A stretch of DNA of 64,000 nt from Rhodobiaceae bacterium (GTDB lineage: Bacteria; Pseudomonadota; Alphaproteobacteria; Parvibaculales; Parvibaculaceae). Below the pieces are notes generated by a model, which saw only the letters and a program-made list of their open reading frames with translations, was not told the origin of the DNA and ran no database searches. The position numbers were made by a program, and so were the translations under genes. This document shows positions 44,804-53,922 of the stretch, piece by piece (the stretch's first letter is position 1; every line of letters starts with the position of its first letter). The stretch spans positions 55,844-119,843 of the forward strand of contig PAZY01000019.1 in NCBI GenBank assembly GCA_002715765.1, in the 5' to 3' direction.

Positions 44804-46540
44804 CTAGGAAATATTCATTCGAGACGCCAACTGCACTCGATTTTGATGTACCAACTGAATCTCAGCCTGCGCAGACGCTACAATATCTCTAATTTTCGAG
44901 AGCTCCTCTTCATTTTCCTTAACAAGCTCGGTAATACCCTCCAAAAAAGCAAAATACTCTGCTACTTTAGCGTGTGCTCTTTCAAGGTTCTGTCGTTGCA
45001 TAGCAAGATAGGCAACATCTTCCAGAGGATGCTTCGATACACCTACAGCGGCTTTTATCAACCCCCAATGCCAGTAAGTGATTACCTTCAATTTCCTGAA
45101 CTCGCCCGAACCGCCAGATAGAACAGCAAGCGCCTGAAGCCATGTACGCCATACAATGCCCCCGACTAGCCGGACCCATCTTTTTGATGATTGTCGAATC
45201 TTTTGCCACTTAGAAAACCCCGTAGCTTTAACAACATCATTTAGGAGTGCCTCATATCGAGCTATGGCATTCTCGAGCTCAGGAATAAATGTAAGCACCA
45301 TCACTTCTAATTCGGCTTCAATAAGAGCTCGTGTGTAGTGCTTTGGTAGATCCGTTGGAAATTGTCGCGTTACACGGTCATTTAGAGAACTTGGCCTTGA
45401 AGGTGCGGCTATTCGCACTTTCGGCTTTGCAGCACACTTAGTACCGATTTTCTCCACCTGTTTCAGTACTTTAGCTACAAAATTTTTGTAGTCATAATCA
45501 CCAGATTCGATAAGGGCTTTATGGGCATTTGTTGCAATCTTTTCCAGATACTCAGTGTCGCTCAGATAACTTATGACTTCATCAATATTGGAGAAATCCT
45601 TTTTCAAAGGCACATAATGACGATTAGGTTGTATGGCTCCAGAGTACCTGCCTTCGAACAAAACCATCGGCGTATAATTCATCGCACATTCGAAGACTCG
45701 TGGAGAGATCTGGCCGATGTCAAACTTACTCTCTATCTCGGACAGCTCTTGCAGGTACTTCCGCGCGTTTTTGTCACTACATGTGATACCTTTAAACCGC
45801 TCATCGAGCTCCCCCGTAAAGTCGAAAACATTCGACCCGGACTCGCTACCCAACATCACCCGACACGAGCGAAGAAATTCCGTCCATTTGTCGCCGTAAA
45901 TACGGTGACTCTCTTCCATCTCAATATCAGCGCGAATGCCACGGTCCGTACATTCTTTCTTCATCCTCCGCCCGATTTCGAACTTCTCGAAGCCTAGCTT
46001 CCCGTATCGCATTGCGATACTTCGCCCTCGATAGCCAACCATTATGGGGCGATTATGAAGAGGCAGCCTTTCATCCAACCGAAGTGTATCCGCGGGCACA
46101 TAGCCTGTAAGAACTGTAACAAATGTTACATTGGGAAACTCTGACTTGGGGTACACAAGTTCGATCTGATCAGGAGGAATACATGTTAGGACGATATCAA
46201 ATCCTAGGTCCTTAATGGCAGCCTTCAACTCGTTTGTACGATCGTATTCGTCCTGAACAGAAAGAATTTTAATTCCCTGAAAAGCGCGCACGGCTCTTTT
46301 GTAATCCTCACTCACATACCCTTCGAAGCAAAGCCTCGCACAGTAGTTGTGTAACAATACATCATATTCGTCCAGGCTGTCGCCCACGAGATAGTCATGT
46401 GGTCTGTTCTGCACTGAAGCAACATTCGTTACGTGAATGAAGTTGACATCGCCCGGCCAAAACTTCTTGAAGGACATTAGGTATTCAAATGTAGTTGAGA
46501 CATACGTAGAATGTCGGCAATACGCTATGATCAGATTCAT
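44804..46540 (-). CDS. CgeB-like glycosyltransferase with coiled-coil tail (copy 1)
   Basis: 578 residues. The N-terminal third (DYLVGDSLDEYDVLLHNY, ILSVQDEYDRTNEL) and middle (MVGYRGRSIAMRYGKLG, RIYGDKWTEFLRSCRVMLG) lead to a GT-B C-domain of the Glyco_trans_1_2/CgeB type: ISPRVFECAMNYTPMVLFEG, then NRHYVPLKKDFSNIDEVI. Residues about 400-578 form an extra tail ending in a probable coiled coil. The closest relative here is the protein at 56691-58601. Base composition is clearly AT-richer than the flanks, suggesting acquisition. It is 9 bases from an amidotransferase gene. Donor and acceptor are unknown. Confidence 0.75.
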   Translation of the reverse strand: MNLIIAYCRHSTYVSTTFEYLMSFKKFWPGDVNFIHVTNVASVQNRPHDYLVGDSLDEYDVLLHNYCARLCFEGYVSEDYKRAVRAFQGIKILSVQDEYDRTNELKAAIKDLGFDIVLTCIPPDQIELVYPKSEFPNVTFVTVLTGYVPADTLRLDERLPLHNRPIMVGYRGRSIAMRYGKLGFEKFEIGRRMKKECTDRGIRADIEMEESHRIYGDKWTEFLRSCRVMLGSESGSNVFDFTGELDERFKGITCSDKNARKYLQELSEIESKFDIGQISPRVFECAMNYTPMVLFEGRYSGAIQPNRHYVPLKKDFSNIDEVISYLSDTEYLEKIATNAHKALIESGDYDYKNFVAKVLKQVEKIGTKCAAKPKVRIAAPSRPSSLNDRVTRQFPTDLPKHYTRALIEAELEVMVLTFIPELENAIARYEALLNDVVKATGFSKWQKIRQSSKRWVRLVGGIVWRTWLQALAVLSGGSGEFRKLKVITYWHWGLIKAAVGVSKHPLEDVAYLAMQRQNLERAHAKVAEYFAFLEGITELVKENEEELSKIRDIVASAQAEIQLVHQNRVQLASRMNIS

Positions 46541-46544
46541 TCAG

Positions 46545-47870
46545 TCAACTCTTCGCCTTTTTCGTGATCATCTTTACGACCGCTTGTACAAACTTTCGGC
46601 TCTCGCTCTCCCAGCATAAATCTTCTGCTGCCGCCAAAGACTTTCTCTTATATTGATAAATTTCTTCGGGCGTAAGTTTACCAATCGTCGTTGCAATGCC
46701 TTGTGCAGTCTCGTCCTCAAAAACCTTTCCCACGTTGTAGTGTTCCACAATCGCTTTCATTTCGGGGAGCGCAGAAACACAAACGCACAGGCCGGCACCA
46801 ATATACTCAAAAAGTTTATTTGGCAGCGCAAACTGGTTGTGACGAGAATGCCCAGGAAGAGAGAAAAGTCCTATATCGAAAACTGCCGCTTGGGCCACCA
46901 GATCCGTCATCGGAACAGGCGGGATGAGAGCAACACGGTCCGCCAAACCGGCCTGTGTCACCTGCCTGTTCAGCTCTTCTGCATAACTTGGGTCAGCAGG
47001 CCCTCTGATCGACAAATGATAACCATCGCCCAGAAGTCTCATAGCCTCTATCGACACTTCCAGCCCTCGTCCTGGAGCCACGACACCATGATACAATATC
47101 TTTATAGGCCGCTCGACGGGGCGTGCGGTAACATCCACACGCTTGGGCGTATTGCGCACAACCATCGGCTTTGAAGGAAGGTCATAAAGCACCGCCAGTG
47201 CGGACGCGATCCCGTCAGACACCGTGCTGACCACAACCGTCTCATCCGATTTAAGTGCTTCCTTTTCGATTTCCTGGACGAGCGGCTTCCGCAGCAATCT
47301 CCACAGCAGTTTCTGGTCGTACTCGTCGACTGCAAATTCGTGGGTATCATATAAGATGGCACCACCATTCTCGCGGGCCAGTCGCAGGGCGATCGGCAAT
47401 GTATTCCAGTCATTAGCCACCCAGACATCGGCTTTCACCAGCCTGGCGCGTTCGTACAATGTGGCAGCAACAGGCAGCACACGCCAATAAACGCTATTGT
47501 GGGTTGATGGGCGGATCAAAACGAGTGCATGTAACAGGGCAAATTTGATGATAGCGATTGCGCGGAAAACAATTCTGATAACTGTACGCACATACTTGCC
47601 TCCCCCTCCGACCCGAACGCCGTCACCCGCTTCGGGCAGAACGACACGCACCGCTTTGTAGAGCAGGCTCCGTTGCACCTCTCCAAGGGGACTCGCTTCC
47701 CCCTTTTCTTCCTTTAACCACTCAGGCGATGTGTCCCGCCCGCCAGGAAGCCCGATACCAACGACGTTCCATCCTTGTTCGGACAGTACGTCGCCCTGTC
47801 GACGGACTCGCGGATCATCAGGGATCGTATTGTAGACAAGCAGACAAGCCGTTAGTTGTTTAGAAGTCAT
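46545..47870 (-). CDS. Glycosyltransferase family 4-like protein
   Basis: 441 residues, two Rossmann-like domains. The N-domain has VYNTIPDDPRVRRQGDVLSEQGWNVV and DVWVANDWNTLPIALRLA, ILYDTHEF. The C-domain carries ILYHGVVAPGRGLEVSIEAM, then LPNKLFEYIGAGLCVCVSALPEM with the nucleotide-sugar-binding Glu. A hydrophobic stretch near residues 100-125 may dip into the membrane. It is the first gene of the minus-strand glycan unit, 4 bases before the CgeB-like gene. The sugar is unknown. Confidence 0.87.
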   Translation of the reverse strand: MTSKQLTACLLVYNTIPDDPRVRRQGDVLSEQGWNVVGIGLPGGRDTSPEWLKEEKGEASPLGEVQRSLLYKAVRVVLPEAGDGVRVGGGGKYVRTVIRIVFRAIAIIKFALLHALVLIRPSTHNSVYWRVLPVAATLYERARLVKADVWVANDWNTLPIALRLARENGGAILYDTHEFAVDEYDQKLLWRLLRKPLVQEIEKEALKSDETVVVSTVSDGIASALAVLYDLPSKPMVVRNTPKRVDVTARPVERPIKILYHGVVAPGRGLEVSIEAMRLLGDGYHLSIRGPADPSYAEELNRQVTQAGLADRVALIPPVPMTDLVAQAAVFDIGLFSLPGHSRHNQFALPNKLFEYIGAGLCVCVSALPEMKAIVEHYNVGKVFEDETAQGIATTIGKLTPEEIYQYKRKSLAAAEDLCWESESRKFVQAVVKMITKKAKS

Positions 47871-47890
47871 ATTCAGCGCCGGTTCGCGTT

Positions 47891-47902
47891 CCGTATATAC
47901 GG
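47891..47902. promoter_or_regulatory. 12-bp perfect palindrome before the glycan unit
   Basis: CCGTATATACGG, 20 bases upstream of the GT4 gene start. It is perfectly symmetric and lies where a repressor or activator would act on the minus-strand unit. Confidence 0.4.
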
Positions 47903-47964
47903 TTAGATAGATGTATCAGGTATACGCCGCCATTGAAGGTGGATGAAATGGCTACGGAGCGCTG

Positions 47965-47997
47965 ACAACTGAAAAGTTGTGCCCCACTTAGGGTGGG
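47965..47997. other. Two adjacent stem-loops in the divergent glycan gap
   Basis: ACAACT-GAAA-AGTTGT (47965-47980) has a GNRA-type loop; CCCAC-TTAGG-GTGGG (47983-47997) follows at once. A third, GCCTG-CA-CAGGC, lies at 48066-48077. They could be part of a structured leader or attenuator for either divergent unit. Confidence 0.35.
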
Positions 47998-48121
47998 AAA
48001 GCAACCCGAAGGTCGATGGTAAAAAACAGGGCTTATCCCCCCTCATCCGCCCATAAATTCCACTTGCCTGCACAGGCTTAGTTCACTAGGTTTCCCTCAG
48101 AAAACTCAAACTCTACACCAA

Positions 48122-49111
48122 ATGGCGGGGTCAAACGTGGATATTAGAGGCAAGCGTGTTGTTGTTGTTGGGGGCGCGGGTCTCATTGGTTCACATACCG
48201 TCGACGCACTTCTTAAAGAAGATGTGGGCGAAATTTGCATTTATGACAATTTCGCGCGCGGGACAGAAGCTAACCTGGCGAATGCCTTTAAAGATTCTCG
48301 CGTGAAGATTTTTGAAGCGGGCGGAGATATATGCCAGACAGACGTTCTGGATGCCGCCATGAAAGGTTCAGATTGCGTCTTCCACTTCGCCGCGCTTTGG
48401 CTGTTGCAATGTCATGATTTTCCCCGCGCGGCATTTGATGTAAACATTCGAGGCACTTTTAATGTGCTGGAAGCTTGCGTTAAAAACAATGTCGGCAGGC
48501 TCGTCTACTCCTCATCCGCCTCGGTCTACGGGGACGCGGAAGAAGAGCCTATTACCGAGACCCACCCATTTAACAACAAGAACTTCTATGGCGCGACGAA
48601 GATTGCCGGTGAAGCCATGGCAACGGCATTTCACCATCGATATGACCTTCCCGTTGTCGGCTTGCGCTACATGAATGTTTATGGACCGCGGCAAGACTAT
48701 CAAGGTGCCTACATTGCCGTTATCATGAAAATGCTTGACGCTATCGATGCGGGCCAGGGCCCTACAATTCAAGGTGATGGCAGTGAGGCTTTTGACTTCG
48801 TCTCCGTCCTGGACTGTGCTCAGGCAAACGTCTGCGCTATGAAAGCTGATGCTGTCGGTCGCTATTACAATGTCGGGACGGGCGTAAAAACCTCCCTGCG
48901 TGAGCTGGCCGAAAATATCCTGAACATTACCGGATGCAACAAAGAGATCACATATGTTGCCCGCAGTCAGGCTACCCTCGTCCGAAACCGCGTTGGTAGC
49001 CCTGATCGGGCACGCGAAGAGATCGGCTTCTCGGCTAAAGTCTCTCTTGCTGATGGTTTACGTGCACTCATTGAGTGGCGCGACGCACATAAGGCGCAAG
49101 TGGCAAGCTAA
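48122..49111 (+). CDS. NAD-dependent nucleotide-sugar epimerase/dehydratase
   Basis: 329 residues, extended SDR. NAD binding is GGAGLIGSHTVDALL; the Asp for ribose is in IYDNFARG; catalytic Ser/Tyr/Lys are in YSSSASVYG and FYGATKIAGE; RYMNVYGPRQDY is typical. It most resembles UDP-glucose 4-epimerase-like and WbpP-like proteins, so it probably interconverts nucleotide sugars in the cytosol. The start could also be GTG 48137. It stands alone on the plus strand, divergent from the minus-strand glycan unit and convergent with the methyltransferase gene. Confidence 0.87.
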   Translation: MAGSNVDIRGKRVVVVGGAGLIGSHTVDALLKEDVGEICIYDNFARGTEANLANAFKDSRVKIFEAGGDICQTDVLDAAMKGSDCVFHFAALWLLQCHDFPRAAFDVNIRGTFNVLEACVKNNVGRLVYSSSASVYGDAEEEPITETHPFNNKNFYGATKIAGEAMATAFHHRYDLPVVGLRYMNVYGPRQDYQGAYIAVIMKMLDAIDAGQGPTIQGDGSEAFDFVSVLDCAQANVCAMKADAVGRYYNVGTGVKTSLRELAENILNITGCNKEITYVARSQATLVRNRVGSPDRAREEIGFSAKVSLADGLRALIEWRDAHKAQVAS

Positions 49112-49133
49112 ACCCTACTCTCCGTCAGCCTCA

Positions 49134-49928
49134 CTAGAGTGGTTTTCTGTAAGCGGAAAACATGCCGAAAGTCAGATATTTGGCGGGCAGGCTGCCCCAG
49201 AACAACCGCTCGAGAGCAACGTAGCTACGAACAAGGGACATCGGTCCCTTGTCCAAGGCAGGAAAGGCTTCAGGGCATCCCCAAAGAACGTATGCCAACA
49301 TGCTTGGGTAAATTTCCTTCACAGTTTCCATACCGGCGGACGTGAAAATTTCCCTTAGTTCTGCGGTCGTAAAGCCACGTTCGGTCTCAAAGTCGAAGCT
49401 ATCATTGCGCTTGTAAATTGCTTCCCGCACCAATCTGAAGACAGGATTGTTGTGGACCGGCTCACTAAGTACAAAGATGCCGCCGGGCGCGAGTGACGCC
49501 GAGAGTTTTGCGACCACACTCTCTGCATGCTCCGCCACATGATGAAGAGCACCAACCAGCATGATGAGATCAAACTGAGCGTCAGCTTCGAATTTGGTTA
49601 CGTCCTGCTCCCAGATGTTCGCTTCGGGAAACCGCCCACGTGCAGTCGCAACCATTGCCGGTGAATAATCAAACCCCGCATAATCAACCTGATAACCCAA
49701 CTGATCCTCAATGATCATGCGCCCGTCGCATGCACCACACATCGGCTCCAGCATTCTGATGGGGCGGTCTTGGGGTAATGAGGCGACAAGATCGTCAGAC
49801 AAGAGTGCCCGCCACATCTCATTCTTCAGGTAAATGTGCCGAGGGCTCTCGCGCGCTTTCAAATATTGCTCAGCTTGCGTTTCAAAATGCTCACGTTGTT
49901 GCTGAATTCCATCCATGAAAACGTCCAT
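49134..49928 (-). CDS. SAM-dependent methyltransferase
   Basis: 264 residues. The class I methyltransferase motif I is MLEPMCGACDG, and post-I is GFDYSPAMVATARGRFP. FDLIMLVGALHHVAEH gives motif II-III, then LSASLAPGGIFVLSEP. The C-terminal part (about 170-264) is a substrate-binding cap of unknown specificity. It is a cytosolic enzyme transferring methyl from SAM, here probably to a sugar or lipid-linked glycan given its neighbours. It lies 13 bases downstream of a polytopic membrane protein gene and in one unit with it. Confidence 0.85.
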   Translation of the reverse strand: MDVFMDGIQQQREHFETQAEQYLKARESPRHIYLKNEMWRALLSDDLVASLPQDRPIRMLEPMCGACDGRMIIEDQLGYQVDYAGFDYSPAMVATARGRFPEANIWEQDVTKFEADAQFDLIMLVGALHHVAEHAESVVAKLSASLAPGGIFVLSEPVHNNPVFRLVREAIYKRNDSFDFETERGFTTAELREIFTSAGMETVKEIYPSMLAYVLWGCPEAFPALDKGPMSLVRSYVALERLFWGSLPAKYLTFGMFSAYRKPL

Positions 49929-49941
49929 GTTCCAAGTATTG

Positions 49942-51348
49942 TTAAAATAACTGCGCGATCAAAGCGACCAAGTTGCGGATAGGGTTAGGATACGTCCCCA
50001 TCTGCATGGTTGCCACATAAATCCCCAACGCGGAGCGTACGGAAAAGCCTACCCATATGAGGTAAGTCCAAGCGATGGCGACGAAAGCAAGCGCAGCTTT
50101 TTTCCTCAAGCCAACTAGCCAGTCGACAGCAAGAGCAACCAGTCCTACTGTTCCTATAACATTGACCCAGACCTGATACCCAAGGTAGGGCATTGAATGC
50201 ATAGGACGGTACTTGACGAGGGAGTGTGTACTTGCCCCAAACAGCACCATGGCAACGCAGAACAACATGACCCAGATGCGCCAGTCCGTCCTTCCCTCCC
50301 ATGCTTTTAACCACGCATAGACCGCGAGCACGAGCAAAAGCGCGAACACGATGCCTGCATAAAACCTCCACAGGAATATGTGGTTTGCGTATGTCAGGAA
50401 TTGCATCTGCGGATGATATCCATGCTGCTGAGCCACAAGCCAGTCCGGCCCCATACGCATGAGCGAAGATGACGACACGAGCTCCGGCGGCAAAACCAAA
50501 GATGCAGCGGTAAAGGAAAAGGCGATCACTTTGGTGACATAGTCATCCCATATCGGGGATAGAAAGCCGTAGAAAAAGACGAGATCCGTCTCTGTCCCCG
50601 CCCCGCTGCCAAACCCCCAGCTCACCTTCGCGATGACGTAAACGACCGTGAGCCCGATGATGAATCCAACCAGTCGCATAAAGCGTGCGGCCGTCTCATA
50701 ATCTACATTCCGCCGTAACGCCATCCACACGGGCAGTGCCACCAGAACCATGACGACAACAACGTCGATCCAGGTTTCATAACCGAGAACAAACAGAACG
50801 GTCGCAATGCCAAAATAGACAAAATCCCGGCGGCGCGTGTGACCCCGGATCAACGCGATCGAAGCATCAATAAACAGCAGGAAATAGGACATCAACAGCC
50901 CATGAGCTGTGGTGCCATGCACAGAATAAACATGGTAGTTGAACGGTACGGTAAAAAACAGCAGAGCTACCGTAGCGGCGAAAACAATGGAGCCCGACAT
51001 CCGCAACGCGACAACAAAGCCGACGACAATCAGTACAGACTGACTGAAAATCAGCACGATGGCAGGATGCAGCACCTGCTGTACGAGCGCGCCGAGCACA
51101 ACCGACGTCGACGCCCATGTTCCATATACTTCGCGCTGCGGTAGCAGATACTCCCACCAGCTTTTCGCATAATAATCTTTGGATATACCGAGGTTGGTAA
51201 AATGATCGGTAATAGAGAACCCATTCTCCAGCACAACGATGTTGAAGCAGTTAACCCCCAGCAACATCGCCAGAAACAGCACGATTCCAGGAAGACGTAC
51301 CTGATACGGACCTATTGGCCAGTGGTGCTTTTGCATACTCAGATTCAT
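49942..51348 (-). CDS. Polytopic membrane protein of unknown function
   Basis: 468 residues from ATG 51348, whose TGATG overlaps the stop of the upstream gene; GTG 51351 is an alternative. About 10-11 membrane helices with a long extracytoplasmic loop between helices 1 and 2 (NGFSITDHFTNLGISKDYYA through LPQREVYGTWAS). The layout (short cytosolic N-terminus, charged first loop, many helices) resembles GT-C-fold glycosyltransferases and GtrII-like glucosyltransferases, but no decisive motif is seen. It is coupled to a membrane-anchored protein and followed by a methyltransferase, all inside the glycan locus. Confidence 0.7.
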   Translation of the reverse strand: MNLSMQKHHWPIGPYQVRLPGIVLFLAMLLGVNCFNIVVLENGFSITDHFTNLGISKDYYAKSWWEYLLPQREVYGTWASTSVVLGALVQQVLHPAIVLIFSQSVLIVVGFVVALRMSGSIVFAATVALLFFTVPFNYHVYSVHGTTAHGLLMSYFLLFIDASIALIRGHTRRRDFVYFGIATVLFVLGYETWIDVVVVMVLVALPVWMALRRNVDYETAARFMRLVGFIIGLTVVYVIAKVSWGFGSGAGTETDLVFFYGFLSPIWDDYVTKVIAFSFTAASLVLPPELVSSSSLMRMGPDWLVAQQHGYHPQMQFLTYANHIFLWRFYAGIVFALLLVLAVYAWLKAWEGRTDWRIWVMLFCVAMVLFGASTHSLVKYRPMHSMPYLGYQVWVNVIGTVGLVALAVDWLVGLRKKAALAFVAIAWTYLIWVGFSVRSALGIYVATMQMGTYPNPIRNLVALIAQLF

Positions 51349-51965
51349 CACTGCGTCCCTTCCGCAAAAACACTCAGCTGTTCAACCCAGGCAACGCGAC
51401 CTCCCGGTGCCTCTGCCTCTACCCCGCTGTTCAACAGAAGTTCCACATAAGCCTTTTCGCCTGTACCGATGACTTCAATACGTTGCTCTCTCCCCTGACC
51501 TTCGATGTCAGTCTGAAAAAGAACCCCGCCTGCGTCGTCCTTAACCCGTATTTGCAGCGAGACGTCATCCAAAGCGGTAATCTGGTGCCGCACTTCGAAC
51601 GGTCTTCCGGCTTCGGGGATAAACGAAGGGGACCGCCAGAGCGCACCTGAGGACCAGGCCCCACTCAACTCGACAAAAAAGCCTCGTGACGGGTGCCTGG
51701 GCATCGACACACCAACGACAAGCGCTTCGACATTCCCGGAGAGCGTCGAATAATAAATTCGCCCTGCCTGCAAATTTTGCAGAGCCACCATTTCAGCTTC
51801 ACGGCGATCCCAATCGGCCAAAATGTCCTTAATCACCGCGCGCGAAGGGCGCTGAATGGATTGAAAATTATCAGGCACCGTCATTATCGCCAATGTAGTG
51901 CCAACAACCAGCGCTACCGCAAAAACAGCTCCCAGCCCCAAAACATCAGTCCGAACAAGCCTCAT
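51348..51965 (-). CDS. Membrane-anchored extracytoplasmic protein of unknown function
   Basis: 205 residues from ATG 51965, chosen because a GGGGGGG stretch lies just upstream. One N-terminal hydrophobic segment (about 7-31, VLGLGAVFAVALVVGTTLAIM) is an anchor or uncleaved signal. The rest is rich in beta-strand-like alternation (ALVVGVSMPRHPSRGFFVEL, DVSLQIRVKDDAGG) and may form a beta-sandwich, as in carbohydrate-binding folds. I recognise no family. Its stop overlaps the start of the polytopic membrane protein, so the two likely work together. Confidence 0.7.
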   Translation of the reverse strand: MRLVRTDVLGLGAVFAVALVVGTTLAIMTVPDNFQSIQRPSRAVIKDILADWDRREAEMVALQNLQAGRIYYSTLSGNVEALVVGVSMPRHPSRGFFVELSGAWSSGALWRSPSFIPEAGRPFEVRHQITALDDVSLQIRVKDDAGGVLFQTDIEGQGREQRIEVIGTGEKAYVELLLNSGVEAEAPGGRVAWVEQLSVFAEGTQ

Positions 51966-52126
51966 CGCCCCCCCTTTTTGTAGCCTTACAGCATACCGAC
52001 ACTGAAACCCATTGCCCCGCCATACCCCAGCCAGTACAATAGCAAATAACACTCTTCTTTTGCTGTCCGTTGGATGGATACACTTTTTTCGTCAGAGCAC
52101 AAACATCATTTCAGCGGTCAAGTATA

Positions 52127-52855
52127 ATGCCAAGTCCTACTTATAGTATTGTCATCCCCTGCTTTAACGAAGGGGTATCCCTGGAAAGTGTCGTTACAGA
52201 CATTATCTCAACCTTCGATGCCTCGGAGTTTGCGGGAGATTACGAGCTTATTGTTGTTGATGACGGTAGCTCGGACAACAGTTGGGATGTCATCGAAACA
52301 CTGACGTCGACACACCCTCATGTTCATGGTGTCCGCCGGAAGGCGAACGGTGGAATGTGGCGGGCCATTCCGTCCGGATTTGCGAAGATTTCGGGCCAGT
52401 TCATGTCGTACCTTCCGGCAGATGGTGAAATCACCGCAACAGAATCCCTGAAACTTATGCGTCTCTCATCGGAAGCGGACATTGTTATTAGCGAACGTAT
52501 TTCTACAGATAACAACGTCAAGAAATCCGTGCGCCCCTGGTATCGGGAGTTTTTGTCTTGGGGTCAGCGCAGTCTGACAAGAATTCTGCTCGGCTGTGAT
52601 ATATCCAAGGCCGAAGGGATATTTCTGATCCGCTGGAGTGTTTTTGCTCCTTACGCAACCGCCCCCCGGGATGACAACGTGCTTTTTCTGGAGCTCCTCG
52701 CTCGTGGCCTGACCGGTCAATACCGTGTTGCGGCCACAACGATGAACTATACGCTGCGACGCAGCGGGCGGACCAAGACTGTAAATCTGCCCCACATACT
52801 GGGGACTTTTTTTGATCTTATCCGCTTGCGCTACCGCCTTCTCAAACAGCGGTAG
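52127..52855 (+). CDS. GT2 family glycosyltransferase, polyprenyl-phosphate type
   Basis: 242 residues from ATG 52127. The GT-A fold shows YSIVIPCFNEGVSLESVV, LIVVDDGSSDNSWDVI and, in place of the usual DxD-containing LDADG, YLPADGEI. It resembles the dolichyl/undecaprenyl-phosphate transferases (DPM1, ArnC) but lacks their C-terminal membrane helices. It would transfer a sugar from a nucleotide donor to a lipid phosphate or lipid-linked glycan at the inner leaflet. Its stop codon overlaps the next gene's GTG by one base (TAGTG). It is the first gene of the plus-strand glycan unit. Confidence 0.87.
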   Translation: MPSPTYSIVIPCFNEGVSLESVVTDIISTFDASEFAGDYELIVVDDGSSDNSWDVIETLTSTHPHVHGVRRKANGGMWRAIPSGFAKISGQFMSYLPADGEITATESLKLMRLSSEADIVISERISTDNNVKKSVRPWYREFLSWGQRSLTRILLGCDISKAEGIFLIRWSVFAPYATAPRDDNVLFLELLARGLTGQYRVAATTMNYTLRRSGRTKTVNLPHILGTFFDLIRLRYRLLKQR

Positions 52856-53835
52856 TGGCTTACAACATGCTTACCCAAACATTGAGACTTGCGCGGCGCT
52901 GGATTCCACCAATCGTCGGCCTCGTTCTGCTAATTGTTCTCTTCGTTCGGAGTGATACGCAGACAGTCTTTGATCTTCTGTGGAATGCTGACAAAGTGCT
53001 GCTGTCTGTGGCCGTTCTCCTGTCAATCGCAAATCTGACGCTTGGTGTATTCCGCTGGAAGACACTATTGCGGCATCTGAACGTCAACGTTTCTACCATC
53101 ACACTGCTCAGGTTTGTTACCGAGGCTATCGCGATCAACCTATTCATTCCCAGCGGCCTTGCAGGAGAGTTCGCACGAGCCTTCAACCTGCATAAAAACC
53201 ATAGCGACGGTGGTGCCGCGTACAGCTCGGTCATCACAGATAAGCTGCTGGGCCTGATCGCGTTTCTGCTACTTGCTATTGCTGCAATTGCATTCGAGTG
53301 GTCACGATTGGAAAACTCCGGGGTGGTTCTCCCTATTTCAATCGTCGGCTTCATCCTGATAACAGGAACAGCCGTTCTCTACAGTCGGCGATTGTCCGCC
53401 CTGCTCGACAAAGCTTTAGCGGTTGTTCCGCAATTGTCGCGCATCTGGACTCCCTTATCTGTCAGCCTGCAGAAGTTCCGGGAAGCACCATTTTTGATCT
53501 GCTACACCTTGTTCATGGCCTTTGCGGCGCATTTTGCGCAAATCCTGTGCACGTGGGTTATAGGCCTCTCTCTCGGCATTGAAATTGGGCTCATGCCCTA
53601 CTTCCTATACGTTCCAATTATTGCCCTGGTCGCGGCACTGCCCATCTCCAACTCCGGTCTTGGTGTACGAGAATCAAGCTTCGTCTTTCTTCTGGCGCTG
53701 GTTGGTGTGTCTGCGGAATCAGCGCTGGCTTTATCTCTTATCTTTACTTGCCTGGCGCTCATCATTCCAGGCACGGTCGGGCTTGCGCTTTTAGCCCTTG
53801 GCCCCAGTCTCAAAGCAGATCCGCCAGCGAACTAA
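52855..53835 (+). CDS. Flippase-like membrane protein (LPG synthase transmembrane family)
   Basis: 326 residues, about eight membrane helices. GVFRWKTLLRHLNVN, FIPSGLAGEFARAFNLHKN and ISNSGLGVRESSFVFLL are typical of the UPF0104/lysyl-phosphatidylglycerol synthase transmembrane region. Stand-alone members next to GT2 genes are often thought to translocate polyprenyl-linked sugars; direct proof is lacking for most. The start is GTG 52855 overlapping the GT2 stop; ATG 52867 is an alternative. The gap to the next gene is 87 bases without a clear terminator. Confidence 0.85.
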   Translation: MAYNMLTQTLRLARRWIPPIVGLVLLIVLFVRSDTQTVFDLLWNADKVLLSVAVLLSIANLTLGVFRWKTLLRHLNVNVSTITLLRFVTEAIAINLFIPSGLAGEFARAFNLHKNHSDGGAAYSSVITDKLLGLIAFLLLAIAAIAFEWSRLENSGVVLPISIVGFILITGTAVLYSRRLSALLDKALAVVPQLSRIWTPLSVSLQKFREAPFLICYTLFMAFAAHFAQILCTWVIGLSLGIEIGLMPYFLYVPIIALVAALPISNSGLGVRESSFVFLLALVGVSAESALALSLIFTCLALIIPGTVGLALLALGPSLKADPPAN

Positions 53836-53922
53836 AGTCATATTTTTCATCAGGTGGGCCGAAAAGCCTTTAGTTACTCCTGAAAACTGCTAGTTTTGCG
53901 CCATCAAGCTGAAGGGGAAAGT

